Origin: Alteromonas pelagimontana
Lineage (GTDB): Bacteria; Pseudomonadota; Gammaproteobacteria; Enterobacterales; Alteromonadaceae
Direction of reading: 5' to 3'
DNA length: 64,000 nt
Assembly: GCF_002499975.2 (NCBI RefSeq)
Contig: NZ_CP052766.1
Span: 1,116,001-1,180,000, forward strand
Shown: piece by piece, positions 1-8,284 of the stretch
Layout of the letters: each line of letters opens with the position of its first letter
Position numbering within the stretch: position 1 is the first letter of the stretch
Made by a program: the position numbers and the translations under genes
The notes under the pieces: generated by a model
What the model saw: the letters and a program-made list of their open reading frames with translations, nothing else
What the model was told of the DNA's origin: nothing
Databases searched by the model: none

Positions 1-125
1 TGCGGCGTACATACCAGATGCGTGACACCAGCATCTACCGTTTGGCGAGCCATGGCGAGCGCCATATCCATGGTACGAGCGCCATCATCGATACCGGGAA
101 TTATGTGACTATGTACATCAATCAC
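1..125 (-). CDS. CpsB/CapC-type tyrosine-protein phosphatase (PHP family), 5' part only
   Basis: The first 41 codons run off the left window edge. The translation opens with a GTG-initiated IDVHSHIIPGIDDGA stretch, the metal-binding N-terminal motif of the PHP-fold CpsB/CapC/Wzb-like manganese-dependent tyrosine phosphatases, and continues into a TMDMALAMARQTVDAGVTH helix and a LVCTP strand. A GAGG Shine-Dalgarno lies 7 bases before the GTG, and the start is 15 bases after the stop of the BY-kinase gene, so the two are surely co-transcribed. Known role of the family: dephosphorylating the tyrosine cluster of the partner BY-kinase to drive cycles of polysaccharide polymerisation and export. 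Only the amino end is visible, so catalytic completeness cannot be judged. Confidence 0.85.
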   Translation of the reverse strand, partial: MIDVHSHIIPGIDDGARTMDMALAMARQTVDAGVTHLVCTP

Positions 126-140
126 TACTTTACCTCAACT

Positions 141-2360
141 TTAGCTATGGGCATTGTAACCATACTGATCGTAGAAACCGCCATACCGCTCAGAAACATC
201 TGATTTGCGTAAATCTACCTGGTTCAGCACCACACCATCGACGCGGTGACCCACCTGAAGAAAACGGCCCAAACCATTCTTAATCATTTTCTCGCTGGTA
301 CTGTCTGCCCGCACAACATAAATTACGGAATCACAGGATTTAGACACCACCATAGCATCACTTACCGCTTGCGTAGGTGCCGTATCAACGACAACATATT
401 TATAATGCTTTTTCAAATAATTGATAAGAGCACGGAAGCCATCACCGGCAAGAAGTTCTTGCGGGTTTGACGGAATGCTTCCGGCGCAAATAAGATCAAT
501 GCCCGATTGCTCATCATGTACCAGACATTCATCCAAAGAATGGGTTTTCATTGTCAGGTTTGACAGCCCTGGCTGATAATTTGGAACATTGAACCGTTTG
601 CCCACAGCAGGGCGACGTAAATCTGCATCAATCAAAATCGTTTTATCTAACTGTCCCAAAGCAAATGCCAGGTTAATGGACACGGTAGTTTTCCCTTCCT
701 TCGGCACACTTGAGGTAACCAGAATCGCTTGGTTCTGCTTTTCAATATTGATAAGCGATAAACTGGTACGCAAGGTACGCACCGCTTCGCTGAACTGATG
801 AAACTTGTTGTCGAAGAAAGCCCGAAGCGGTACATCTTCTTTGCGCTTTTGAACCAAGATGGGAATTAAGCCTAGCATACGCTGCCCCAGCTTCTTCTCA
901 ACATCATCCACGGAACGTACACCACTGTTGAGTGCTTCAAGTACAAAGGCCAGCAGCACGCCGAATCCAAAACTCACTACCAGTGCGGCTCCAATTAACA
1001 AAGATTTATTAGGCGCGGTAGGGTTATTAGGCGGCACAGCAGGGTCAAGAATGCGCGCGTTAACCGATTCAAAGCCACCAATTTCACTGGTTTCTTTTAA
1101 GCGGGTAAACATCGAGTTGTACAGTTGTTGATTTATGTCCACATCGCGTTGCAATGCGCGGCGCTGGTTTTCTAAATTAGATAACTTGCGATACTCCGCT
1201 TTAACGGTAGAAACTTCTTCCTGCAACGTGGCAACCCGCTCCTGCGCGGCGCGAAATTGTGTAGTAATACTGGAAATAAGATCGCGGATTTGCGTTTGTA
1301 GCGTGTCTCGGACTGATGCCAGTTCGGCATTAGCCGCTACCATCTGCGGATGTTTCGCTCCGTACACCTTGCTAAGTTCTGATACCCGGCTCAATGCCGC
1401 CGCTTCTTGCCTGCGGACACTTTGAATATTGGGGTGGTTAAGCACTTCAGGTAATCTCGCCAGCGCACCATAATCTGCACCATTGCGCTGCGTTTGCTCA
1501 TAAATTGTGCGATTCTGCTTGAGTGTAGTTTGCGCGTCAATAAGCTGATCACTGAGTTGCTCCAGTTCTTCAGCAGTTAATCCCACCACACCATTACTCA
1601 AATTGACCAACTGGTTATCTTCGTAAAATTCCGACAGCTTTTTCTCTGCTTCAGCCAGTTTATCACGCAGACCATCCATACTTTCTGTTAAAAATGACGT
1701 CGCCTTGGTGGTCATGTCAACTTTAGCCTGCAGATAATTTTCTATATAAACGTCGCCCATTGTATTGGCAATTTGTGCCGCTAACTGTGGTGAATCGCTA
1801 ATGGCGGTTATTTCAATTACCTGAGTATTGTCTACCAAAGACACTTTAATGGACCGCATCAATTTATTAATTGCTGCCTGACGACGTTTATCGGCACGTT
1901 GCTCTTCCGTGAGTTCGGTTTTTTCCTGCTTTGGTAAGAAAGGAATGGCAGATTTAATCCAGTTTTTAGCTTTATTTAGAATTGCGATTCCACCATCCGA
2001 AGGTGGCATAAAAACGGGATCGTTGGCCAAATCAAGTTCATCTACAGCGCGAGACGCCACTTGGCGCGACTGAATGATTTCGTATTGGGTCTGCATATAA
2101 TCTTTACGGGTGGTGTCAGATTTGTATATCTCTTCAATAGACATCACGTTGGCAGGCTGAGATTCAATTAACAGACTCGCGGTAGCTGAGTAAATAGGCG
2201 TCATCTTCATGACCACCAGGGCTACGAGTAAAGTAAACAAAATCGCCAGTACGATGATACGACCTGCATACCGCTTAAAAACTTGCCAGTAATGTGCAAA
2301 ATCGATGGTTTCATCGTCGAGAATATTAGCCTGAAGCTGATCCCTCATTTTTATAGACAT
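141..2360 (-). CDS. Wzc/VpsO-like polysaccharide co-polymerase with BY-kinase domain
   Basis: A 739-residue inner-membrane protein that controls EPS chain length and export. It has an N-terminal Wzz domain with a membrane helix at about 35-52, a long periplasmic coiled-coil region (about 220-425), a second membrane helix at about 453-475, and a cytoplasmic bacterial tyrosine kinase domain. The kinase has Walker A SSVPKEGKTT (550-559), Walker A' ILIDADLRRP (575-584) and Walker B VVVDTAP (656-662). The tail is a tyrosine cluster with Tyr726, 730, 733 and 735, the usual autophosphorylation sites. AGGA lies 7 bases before the ATG. It sits between the Wza-like gene upstream and the PHP phosphatase downstream in one minus-strand operon. 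All expected catalytic motifs are present. Confidence 0.95.
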   Translation of the reverse strand: MSIKMRDQLQANILDDETIDFAHYWQVFKRYAGRIIVLAILFTLLVALVVMKMTPIYSATASLLIESQPANVMSIEEIYKSDTTRKDYMQTQYEIIQSRQVASRAVDELDLANDPVFMPPSDGGIAILNKAKNWIKSAIPFLPKQEKTELTEEQRADKRRQAAINKLMRSIKVSLVDNTQVIEITAISDSPQLAAQIANTMGDVYIENYLQAKVDMTTKATSFLTESMDGLRDKLAEAEKKLSEFYEDNQLVNLSNGVVGLTAEELEQLSDQLIDAQTTLKQNRTIYEQTQRNGADYGALARLPEVLNHPNIQSVRRQEAAALSRVSELSKVYGAKHPQMVAANAELASVRDTLQTQIRDLISSITTQFRAAQERVATLQEEVSTVKAEYRKLSNLENQRRALQRDVDINQQLYNSMFTRLKETSEIGGFESVNARILDPAVPPNNPTAPNKSLLIGAALVVSFGFGVLLAFVLEALNSGVRSVDDVEKKLGQRMLGLIPILVQKRKEDVPLRAFFDNKFHQFSEAVRTLRTSLSLINIEKQNQAILVTSSVPKEGKTTVSINLAFALGQLDKTILIDADLRRPAVGKRFNVPNYQPGLSNLTMKTHSLDECLVHDEQSGIDLICAGSIPSNPQELLAGDGFRALINYLKKHYKYVVVDTAPTQAVSDAMVVSKSCDSVIYVVRADSTSEKMIKNGLGRFLQVGHRVDGVVLNQVDLRKSDVSERYGGFYDQYGYNAHS

Positions 2361-2404
2361 AGCTATTCCTTCGTCCTCTTGCTATACAAGCGCTGGCTGT
2401 TCAA

Positions 2405-2950
2405 TTAGAAAAAGCGCTGTGGAATGGTAATAATGTCACCGGGTTGGATCTGGTGACTAACGCTGACTTCCATTGAAATCTGCTTGCCGTCTTTTTCCCG
2501 CACAATCTGAATATCAGAACGAGAGGCGCGTTCTGTATAACCACCAGCCAGTGCTGCGGCTTTATTCACTGATAAACCTGGCTGATAGGGATATCCGCCA
2601 GGTTGCTTCACTTCACCATCGATAAAGAAAGGGCGATATTCAATTATCGAAACGGCCACTGATGGATTGACAAGGTAGTCGCCTTTCAAGCCATTGTATA
2701 TAAGGCTTTCCACCTCAGAAAGGGTTAACCCCACCAGTTTCAAATCCCCTAAAAAAGGATAATTGATTTTACCCACGTCTGGTAAACGCGTCTCCATGGA
2801 TAAATCGCTTTGACCAAATACGTTAATCAGAATCTTATCGCCCACACCCAATCGGTAGTGGGACATACTTAAATTGCCTTCCTGTGCAAACGCGTTAAGA
2901 AAGCAAAACGTCAGAGTGATCGCGACGATAAGCTTTACTACTATTTTCAT
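2405..2950 (-). CDS. Short Wza-like polysaccharide export protein (Poly_export/SLBB)
   Basis: A 181-residue secreted protein with a signal peptide (about 1-22, ending NAFAQ). A polysaccharide-export domain follows, recognised by YRLGVGDKILINVFGQ and NYPFLGDLKLVGLTLSEVE, then an SLBB-like region (about 110-170). It is about half the length of E. coli Wza (379 residues): it lacks the extra SLBB repeats and the C-terminal outer-membrane helix. No lipobox cysteine follows the signal peptide. Its ATG shares a base with the stop of the upstream outer-membrane barrel gene (TAATG), implying translational coupling. Inference: it forms the periplasmic part of the exporter and the coupled barrel supplies the outer-membrane channel. 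Confidence 0.88.
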   Translation of the reverse strand: MKIVVKLIVAITLTFCFLNAFAQEGNLSMSHYRLGVGDKILINVFGQSDLSMETRLPDVGKINYPFLGDLKLVGLTLSEVESLIYNGLKGDYLVNPSVAVSIIEYRPFFIDGEVKQPGGYPYQPGLSVNKAAALAGGYTERASRSDIQIVREKDGKQISMEVSVSHQIQPGDIITIPQRFF

Positions 2951-4152
2951 TACAACGTTACCTTTGCAGTGATACCTACGACATCCCGGTCGTAGTCGAT
3001 AATGTCACGGTTGCTGTCTCGCTCATTCATTTGATAGAACAAACCAAAATTTAGCCAGCGGCGAAATTCGTAATCTGCTGACAATGTCAGTCGGGTAGTG
3101 TCATCTTCACGCAAATCCTCGACATCTCCAATATAATCATCAGTCATGTAGGCAACTTGTGCCGTGGTAGAGAACCGATCGATCCAGAAGTGCTCCCAGC
3201 TCAAGCTATAATCACGGCTACGAATATAGTCGGCTTCGCTGTTGGTTTCGCGGGTATCTGCTTTAGTATTCACCTTAAACTGAGAGTAAGTCATAGGCTC
3301 CCAAGTCATGCCTACTTCCCACGCCACCCCAGAAAAATCTTCCCGATCCACTGCTTCGAATTTTTTCTGCTTATATCCCACTTTAACGAAGCTACGGGTA
3401 TATTCGTTGGTATCCCAGGTCAAGCCAGCAAGAACTTTATTCTCTTTACTGTCTAAGGTCGCTTCCGGTCTGGCAGCCTCATCATATTCAATTTCCTGAT
3501 GATTAGCATCTAGTACCAAATTAGTGCTAGGAGCAACCCGGTAGAACAACTGCGCGCCGTACTTAAAGTATTCTCTGTCTCGGAAAAGATACACACCGTC
3601 GTCCATGTCATAGTTCATATCTTCGTAGCCAGCGGTTATATCAATACGGCCAAACGCTGACATGGCACCATAAGAATAGGTTGCATCAACCTCGGAGTTT
3701 TTATAGGTATCGGGTGAAGTTAATTCGTTACCAAACCCGTTTGAATAGCGGCGGCCCCGCTCGTCATGACCATCTTCATAGCGCGCACTGGCGCGTAAAC
3801 GGTTGCGGTCATTAATTTCATACTTACCCGCCAAGTGGCCAAAGTGGTCAGTATAGTTGTCAGCTTCACTGGAAAAGTATTCGCCACGTTCGATTCGGTA
3901 GCCGAATTCTACTTCATTTCCACGAAACTCGGTAACAGCATTAATTTGTGGCGAAATGATACCAACCCAGCTACTGATATTTTCCTGGCTGTCGTTAGCG
4001 TAAGTTACATTATCTATATGCAGAAGTTCAGTGGTAAGATCGGGGACAAAATCTACGTTGCCCATCTGAATTCTGCCTTCTTCCTGAGCGTTGGTAACGC
4101 CGGAGGCTCCAAAAAGTGAAAGTGCTACTACACAGGAAGTCCTTTTAAACAT
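2950..4152 (-). CDS. Outer-membrane beta-barrel protein of EPS locus (BBP2-like)
   Basis: A 400-residue protein with a cleavable signal peptide (about 1-22, ending TNAQ). The rest is built of alternating amphipathic strands rich in Tyr, Arg, Asp and Phe, with no long hydrophobic helix, and ends in a strand, VVGITAKVTL. This matches the putative outer-membrane beta-barrel proteins (BBP2 type) found next to wza/wzc genes in EPS clusters of Alteromonadales and Vibrionales. It is the first gene of the minus-strand operon, translationally coupled to the Wza-like gene by a TAATG overlap. A sigma-54-type promoter lies about 130 bp upstream. The role as export channel or assembly scaffold is inferred from context. 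Confidence 0.8.
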   Translation of the reverse strand: MFKRTSCVVALSLFGASGVTNAQEEGRIQMGNVDFVPDLTTELLHIDNVTYANDSQENISSWVGIISPQINAVTEFRGNEVEFGYRIERGEYFSSEADNYTDHFGHLAGKYEINDRNRLRASARYEDGHDERGRRYSNGFGNELTSPDTYKNSEVDATYSYGAMSAFGRIDITAGYEDMNYDMDDGVYLFRDREYFKYGAQLFYRVAPSTNLVLDANHQEIEYDEAARPEATLDSKENKVLAGLTWDTNEYTRSFVKVGYKQKKFEAVDREDFSGVAWEVGMTWEPMTYSQFKVNTKADTRETNSEADYIRSRDYSLSWEHFWIDRFSTTAQVAYMTDDYIGDVEDLREDDTTRLTLSADYEFRRWLNFGLFYQMNERDSNRDIIDYDRDVVGITAKVTL

Positions 4153-4283
4153 GGTATCTCCGCATTTTTAATGGAATAAACAGAAGCTTGAAGTCGCCTA
4201 ACATAATGTAGGGGAGATTCTCCCTTACCAAAAAGGCCACTGTTTAGATTGTTCTTACCCGCTCCTGGCTTCGGTGAACGCCA

Positions 4284-4299
4284 TGCTATTTACATGCCA
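4284..4299 (-). promoter_or_regulatory. Predicted sigma-54 promoter for the barrel-wza-kinase operon
   Basis: Read on the minus strand the site is TGGCATGTAAATAGCA. Against the RpoN consensus TGGCACG-N4-TTGCW it has the essential GG and GC elements with exactly 10 bases between them and mismatches only at two of the less conserved positions. The predicted transcript start is near 4273, leaving a leader of about 120 nt before the ATG at 4152. It faces away from a second sigma-54-like site at 4499. Confidence 0.5.
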
Positions 4300-4353
4300 A
4301 GAGTCTACTGCTCGCACGACGACTTCCTTAGTTAAACGTAGGATCGTGAAAAA

Positions 4354-4422
4354 ATGATTACTATAATTAGCACTTTATTTGTAGCTTCCCTTATATCGGC
4401 TGCCATCTGGACAGCAAAATAA
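4354..4422 (+). CDS. Possible 22-residue hydrophobic peptide in the EPS divergent region
   Basis: An ATG-initiated reading frame encodes a 22-residue peptide, beginning MITIISTLFVASLISAA and ending IWTAK, with one continuous hydrophobic segment and a basic end, the look of a single-pass small membrane protein. An AGGA sequence lies 10 bases before the ATG. It lies between two divergent predicted sigma-54 promoters in otherwise non-coding DNA, where activator sites would be expected. No homologue is recognised and a chance frame of this size is entirely possible. Confidence 0.25.
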   Translation: MITIISTLFVASLISAAIWTAK

Positions 4423-4468
4423 TTCTTTCACAATAGCTTGTTATGATCTTCTCTCACCCTCTCCTGTA

Positions 4469-4481
4469 AATCAACATTCTG
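4469..4481 (+). promoter_or_regulatory. IHF-like site upstream of the second EPS sigma-54 promoter
   Basis: AATCAACATTCTG matches the IHF core WATCAANNNNTTR with one mismatch. It is centred about 50 bp before the predicted start of the promoter at 4499-4514, the usual place for DNA bending between an activator site and a sigma-54 promoter. The motif is degenerate, so this is supportive rather than independent evidence. Confidence 0.3.
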
Positions 4482-4498
4482 TACAAACCAAGAACAAC

Positions 4499-4514
4499 TG
4501 GAACAGTTATTGCT
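4499..4514 (+). promoter_or_regulatory. Predicted sigma-54 promoter for the sugar transferase gene
   Basis: TGGAACAGTTATTGCT matches TGGCACG-N4-TTGCW with mismatches only at positions 4 and 7. The GG and GC elements are exactly 10 bases apart and the whole TTGCW element is intact. The predicted transcript start is near 4525, about 100 nt before the ATG at 4627. No sigma-70 promoter of similar quality was noticed here. Confidence 0.55.
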
Positions 4515-4626
4515 TTATATCCACTCAGAAGCCTTTTTCAGTTTTCCAGAAGTTTTGAACTTATATGTGTGTGGTGTCTACAGTCCTTGTGTTTCCTGGT
4601 TTACCACTTGATGGAGCGAACGTGTT

Positions 4627-6084
4627 ATGAAATTTAATTTACTGCAAAGTCAGACGCTAAATAGCAACACGACTTCAGGTAATGAGAAGAAAAGTGGTAT
4701 CACAGGCTATTACCAAAGCAGTTTTTCGACGGTATATCGCTTGATTGATTTATCGATCATTACTGTGTGTTTTTATGCCGCTGTTTTTTATTACGGCCTG
4801 ACGCTTACAACCACAGGCCTGGTGCTACTGTTTATTAATGTAGTCTCTTTTCAGTTGTCAGCTGAAGCTATGGATCTATACCGTTCATGGAGAAGTAGTC
4901 ACACCAGCGCAATGTTAAAAAACGCCGCAATAACCTGGATAATCAGTTTTGCGGTGACGTTAACTATCGGCTACTTCTTCTCCCATAGCATGACCCTCGC
5001 CCCTGGCACAGTGTTGTTGTGGTTCATGTTATCTGCACTGTTGCTGATGAGCTGGAGAATGATAATGCGTCAATTCCTTTTCACGGTTCGTCGCAGCGGT
5101 TTAAATAGTCGTTCTGCAATTATAATCGGTGCCACTCAAATCGGCTACGACATGGCGTTGCAGATGATGGAAAACGACCAGTTAGGTATTCATTTTAAAG
5201 GCATTTACGAAGATCGCGGCGAAGACCGTTTATCCGAAAATTTTCACAGCCAAATCCAGGGTAATATTGATGAAGCAATCGAATTAGCGAAAAATCATAA
5301 AGTAGATTATATCTATATTGCGTTACCCACTGCAGCAGAAGAGCGCATTAAAGCGATTCTTGAAAAGTGTAGTGATACTACCGCTAACGTTTATCTTATT
5401 CCTAACTTCTTTATGTATAGTCTGTTGAATTCTCGCTGGCAGAGCGTGGGTAACGTGCAGGCACTAAGCGTCTACGATACTCCGTTTCAAGGTGCGAATG
5501 ATGTACTGAAACGCATTGAAGACGTGGTGGTGAGCAGTTTGATTTTACTATTGCTGGCCATTCCTATGTTAGCCATCGCTGCCGCCGTTAAGCTGACTTC
5601 AAAAGGTCCTGCTATCTTTAAGCAAAAGCGCTATGGTTTGGATGGGAAAGAGATCACTGTATACAAATTCCGGTCTATGACTACGCAGGATAATGGGTCT
5701 GTGGTCAAACAAGCGACAAAAGGGGACCCTCGCATTACCCGGTTAGGTGCGTTTTTACGTAAAACCTCGCTCGATGAACTACCGCAATTTATCAACGTGT
5801 TGCAGGGCAGAATGTCCATAGTCGGCCCTCGCCCTCACGCAGTTGCACATAACGAACAGTATCGTAAACTTATCACCGGATACATGCTGCGTCATAAGGT
5901 TCGTCCAGGTATTACAGGATGGGCACAAGTTAACGGCTTACGTGGCGAAACTGAGACAGTCGATAAGATGGCGAAACGGGTGGAGTTTGATCTGGACTAC
6001 ATGCATCGTTGGTCAGTGCTGTTTGATATCAAGATTATCCTGAAAACAGTAGTCGGCGGATTTTCAGATAAAAACGCTTATTAA
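4627..6084 (+). CDS. Undecaprenyl-phosphate sugar (glucose) phosphotransferase, WcaJ/VpsL type
   Basis: A 485-residue polyisoprenyl-phosphate hexose-1-phosphate transferase that starts EPS repeat-unit assembly by moving a sugar-1-phosphate from a UDP-sugar to undecaprenyl phosphate. The N-terminal half has four or five membrane helices (about 35-150) and a CoA-binding-like Rossmann segment ([15 protein letters not shown]). A further membrane helix (about 300-320) precedes the catalytic domain with [33 protein letters not shown] and [18 protein letters not shown]. Full length for the family. GGAG lies 11 bases before the ATG. It is monocistronic, with a strong terminator after it, and divergent from the kinase/export operon. 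The sugar cannot be fixed from sequence; glucose is the commonest for this subfamily. Confidence 0.93.
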   Translation: MKFNLLQSQTLNSNTTSGNEKKSGITGYYQSSFSTVYRLIDLSIITVCFYAAVFYYGLTLTTTGLVLLFINVVSFQLSAEAMDLYRSWRSSHTSAMLKNAAITWIISFAVTLTIGYFFSHSMTLAPGTVLLWFMLSALLLMSWRMIMRQFLFTVRRSGLNSRSAIIIGATQIGYDMALQMMENDQLGIHFKGIYEDRGEDRLSENFHSQIQGNIDEAIELAKNHKVDYIYIALPTAAEERIKAILEKCSDTTANVYLIPNFFMYSLLNSRWQSVGNVQALSVYDTPFQGANDVLKRIEDVVVSSLILLLLAIPMLAIAAAVKLTSKGPAIFKQKRYGLDGKEITVYKFRSMTTQDNGSVVKQATKGDPRITRLGAFLRKTSLDELPQFINVLQGRMSIVGPRPHAVAHNEQYRKLITGYMLRHKVRPGITGWAQVNGLRGETETVDKMAKRVEFDLDYMHRWSVLFDIKIILKTVVGGFSDKNAY

Positions 6085-6101
6085 GCTTAAATATTCTATG
6101 G

Positions 6102-6127
6102 AAAAGCGCTGATACCAGCGCTTTTTT
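6102..6127 (+). terminator. Rho-independent terminator of the sugar transferase gene
   Basis: A perfect 10-bp stem (AAAAGCGCTG / CAGCGCTTTT) with a four-base loop ATAC, running into seven T residues. It begins 18 bases after the stop codon. Confidence 0.9.
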
Positions 6128-6636
6128 TATTTGGATGAGAAGATGCCTGCTCAGTAAGGCTTTTTTTGGTTTCGCGTTCCACTGACTCCTCTGATCTTTA
6201 ATCAAGCATCTAAACCTCAGGGGAAGATCGCGAATACTTTTTTTAAAAAAAGGGTTGATTAACCAGGCTTTCGAGCAATGCTACTTCGGCAGCGCCATCA
6301 GGAATGACTTTGGGTCATTCCGATAAAAAATTTTATTTACCCAAGGCTGCTTATTTCAGTTCCATTCACGCCATTGATGGCATTCACTTCCAGGCAGTGC
6401 GTCGGTGGAAGCTAAATACACTTACTAAAAAAAATTTAACTGTAGTAAAATTACAACACTTCGGCAGCAGATGCGGCTATATGTAACCTTATGTAATAAA
6501 ACTACGTTGTGTAATATTTTCCTGTCAAACTGACGTTTCGAAAAATATACAAAATACCTCTGACCGTAGATGCCAACTATTGCTAACGATATGTTAATTC
6601 TTGTGATCCGAAAGAGATTATGGCGTAACATGAATG
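6128..6636. other. AT-rich intergenic region without a convincing gene
   Basis: About 510 bp between the EPS terminator and the coiled-coil gene. It holds a 16-bp perfect palindrome of A/T tracts (C-T7-A7-G) at 6237-6252 and an 8-bp inverted repeat GGAATGAC / GTCATTCC at 6301-6321 with a 5-base loop. Frames of 60-70 codons here (for example 6304-6486, plus) have no recognisable domain, no good ribosome site and a biased composition, so I treat them as chance. Confidence 0.6.
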
Positions 6637-6663
6637 AAAAGAACCACTGACCGTGGCTCTTTT
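6637..6663 (-). terminator. Terminator of the ECF sigma operon
   Basis: AAAAGAACCAC / GTGGCTCTTTT pair over 11 positions with one A-C mismatch around a TGACC loop. T-rich ends lie in both directions. On the minus strand it follows the stop of the coiled-coil gene by about 30 bases. Confidence 0.6.
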
Positions 6664-6694
6664 CTCAACGTAGCTGTGGTTTATGACTTGGCAC

Positions 6695-7597
6695 CTAAAA
6701 CTGGTATACAGACGCGGTCGACAGTAAATCTGATGAAGAAATTTTCTCCTGCACACATTTGTGTATGTTAGCTTTCGTAAAAACATATATTCGGTCGGAA
6801 TATTCACGGTTGTCTCCACGAAAAAAATTCTTCAGAACAAAATTAATGTTTTCATTATCTTTAAGCTCGCGCATGCCGCCGCCAAAGCGACAAAGCGCAT
6901 TTCCTACACTGCTTTCAAAGTTGGCAAGAAATTGCTTCACCATTTTTTCTTGCGCTTCTTTTTGTTTATCTACGCGATTCTGCTGCTCTTTTTCCATTTG
7001 CTCTGCATACGTCGCCAACTTCTTCTCGCGGGTGGCCAGGGTTTGCATTTCTGTATTTAGCTCTTTTAATTCGCGCTCCAGATCTTTAACGCGTTTACCG
7101 TTTACCTGGCGCATCTCAAATTCCAAATCCCTTTTTCGCCGCTCCAGATCCCTTTTCTCCCACGCGATTTCCCGTTCCTGCTCACGTAAGTCGCGAATCT
7201 CTTCATTGGTTTCTCTAAACGCTTCTTCAACCCGACGAACAGCGTCTTCGGCAATGTCTTCCCATTCGCTATCCACTTCAAATTCCATATTCCCGCTATT
7301 AAAAGCTGGGATGGGTGGCATAGGCGCAGCTGAAATGTTTCCCAGAATATCGGAGAGGTTGAAATTCACTCCCATTCCACCTGAATGGGTATTAACGGTA
7401 AATACGACCCCTTGGCCTGCCAAATAAAGTGATTCCAGCGAACGGTAGCCAATGCTTTGTTTTTCGACACTTTGTTTTAAAGCAGTGTCAATAACACCAG
7501 TCATAATTTCGAGTTCTTTATTTAACTCCGGGTATCTACCGGCGGCGTGTGCCACGGTAGAAAGACCCATCAAGGTTACTAATATCAGAGGTTTCAT
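6695..7597 (-). CDS. Periplasmic coiled-coil protein in an ECF sigma operon, function unknown
   Basis: A 300-residue protein with a clear signal peptide (MKPLILVTLMGLSTVAHA), then a mixed region (about 20-115), then a long charged coiled coil (about 120-220) of Glu/Arg/Lys heptads such as RDLREQEREIAWEKRDLERR, and a C-terminal part of about 80 residues. No catalytic motif or known domain is recognised. ATG at 7597 is chosen over a GTG one codon earlier because AGGA lies 7 bases before it. It starts 15 bases after the anti-sigma gene and is the last gene of the operon. Context suggests a target or periplasmic sensor of the ECF system, but that is inference. Confidence 0.8.
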   Translation of the reverse strand: MKPLILVTLMGLSTVAHAAGRYPELNKELEIMTGVIDTALKQSVEKQSIGYRSLESLYLAGQGVVFTVNTHSGGMGVNFNLSDILGNISAAPMPPIPAFNSGNMEFEVDSEWEDIAEDAVRRVEEAFRETNEEIRDLREQEREIAWEKRDLERRKRDLEFEMRQVNGKRVKDLERELKELNTEMQTLATREKKLATYAEQMEKEQQNRVDKQKEAQEKMVKQFLANFESSVGNALCRFGGGMRELKDNENINFVLKNFFRGDNREYSDRIYVFTKANIHKCVQEKISSSDLLSTASVYQF

Positions 7598-7612
7598 CAC
7601 TGTTTCCTGCCT

Positions 7613-8284
7613 TTACTCAATATTCATTTGTCGGGAAATATCCTGTTGCGAATATTCCGTTGCAATTACATCAATTTCTTGCTGCATTTTGTTTATTTGA
7701 CGGGCGTAAAAACGTTGATCGTCGCTACGCTGCTCATTAATAAACTTCACCAGTTCGGAGAAATCCTCACGCCTTTCCTGCCGACTTGAGCTCAGCAGGT
7801 ATTGGGTAAGTTGCGTACTGGCTTCTTTCTGCTGAGCCACTATTGCATCAACATACTTTCCAAAAAGTGCCTGATTGGCTTGTTGATAGGTGTGGAGTTT
7901 CTCGTCGACCAGTTGCGCTACAGCCTGTTCATCGGGCGCTGAATTAAATCCCATAGATATTTTTGAGCCTTCTACTTCTACATGAAAGCCGGTAATTACT
8001 AAGACCAGCGCAAAAGCAGAGATTGCCATCGACGCTACAGGGAGTCCCTGCCACTGCCACCATTTAGGCTTATCTGCTACCAGAAAAGTGTTTTCTCGCT
8101 GCCAGTGAGGCACAGGAACTGACTCAAACTGCTCTGCGGTCATATTCAGTTGATTTGCCGTTTCCACTTGCGAAGCAAAGCCAGGATCTTCCAGACAAAG
8201 ACGCTCAAACTCCTGTTGCTCGTCATCCGAAAGCGGCCCATTCAACCATTTTGCAAATAGTGCTTCGTACTTCAAATTATGCAT
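7613..8284 (-). CDS. Putative transmembrane anti-sigma factor
   Basis: A 223-residue protein with a short cytoplasmic N-terminus. The segment ALFAKWLNGPLSDDEQQEFE resembles the N-terminal helix of anti-sigma proteins that grips the sigma factor. One membrane helix (about 82-100, LPVASMAISAFALVLVITGF) is followed by a helical Gln/Glu-rich periplasmic domain (about 120-220). The ATG overlaps the end of the ECF sigma gene by 8 bases, the usual coupled arrangement for a sigma/anti-sigma pair. No zinc-binding HxxxCxxC motif is present, so it is not a ZAS-type factor. The assignment rests on topology and gene order rather than strong family motifs. Confidence 0.7.
   Translation of the reverse strand: MHNLKYEALFAKWLNGPLSDDEQQEFERLCLEDPGFASQVETANQLNMTAEQFESVPVPHWQRENTFLVADKPKWWQWQGLPVASMAISAFALVLVITGFHVEVEGSKISMGFNSAPDEQAVAQLVDEKLHTYQQANQALFGKYVDAIVAQQKEASTQLTQYLLSSSRQERREDFSELVKFINEQRSDDQRFYARQINKMQQEIDVIATEYSQQDISRQMNIE

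Noticed and set aside
6759-7427. 222-codon plus-strand frame
   Set aside because: Antisense to the coiled-coil gene; its Ser/Arg/Phe-rich composition mirrors the Glu/Arg/Lys codons of the opposite strand and there is no domain.
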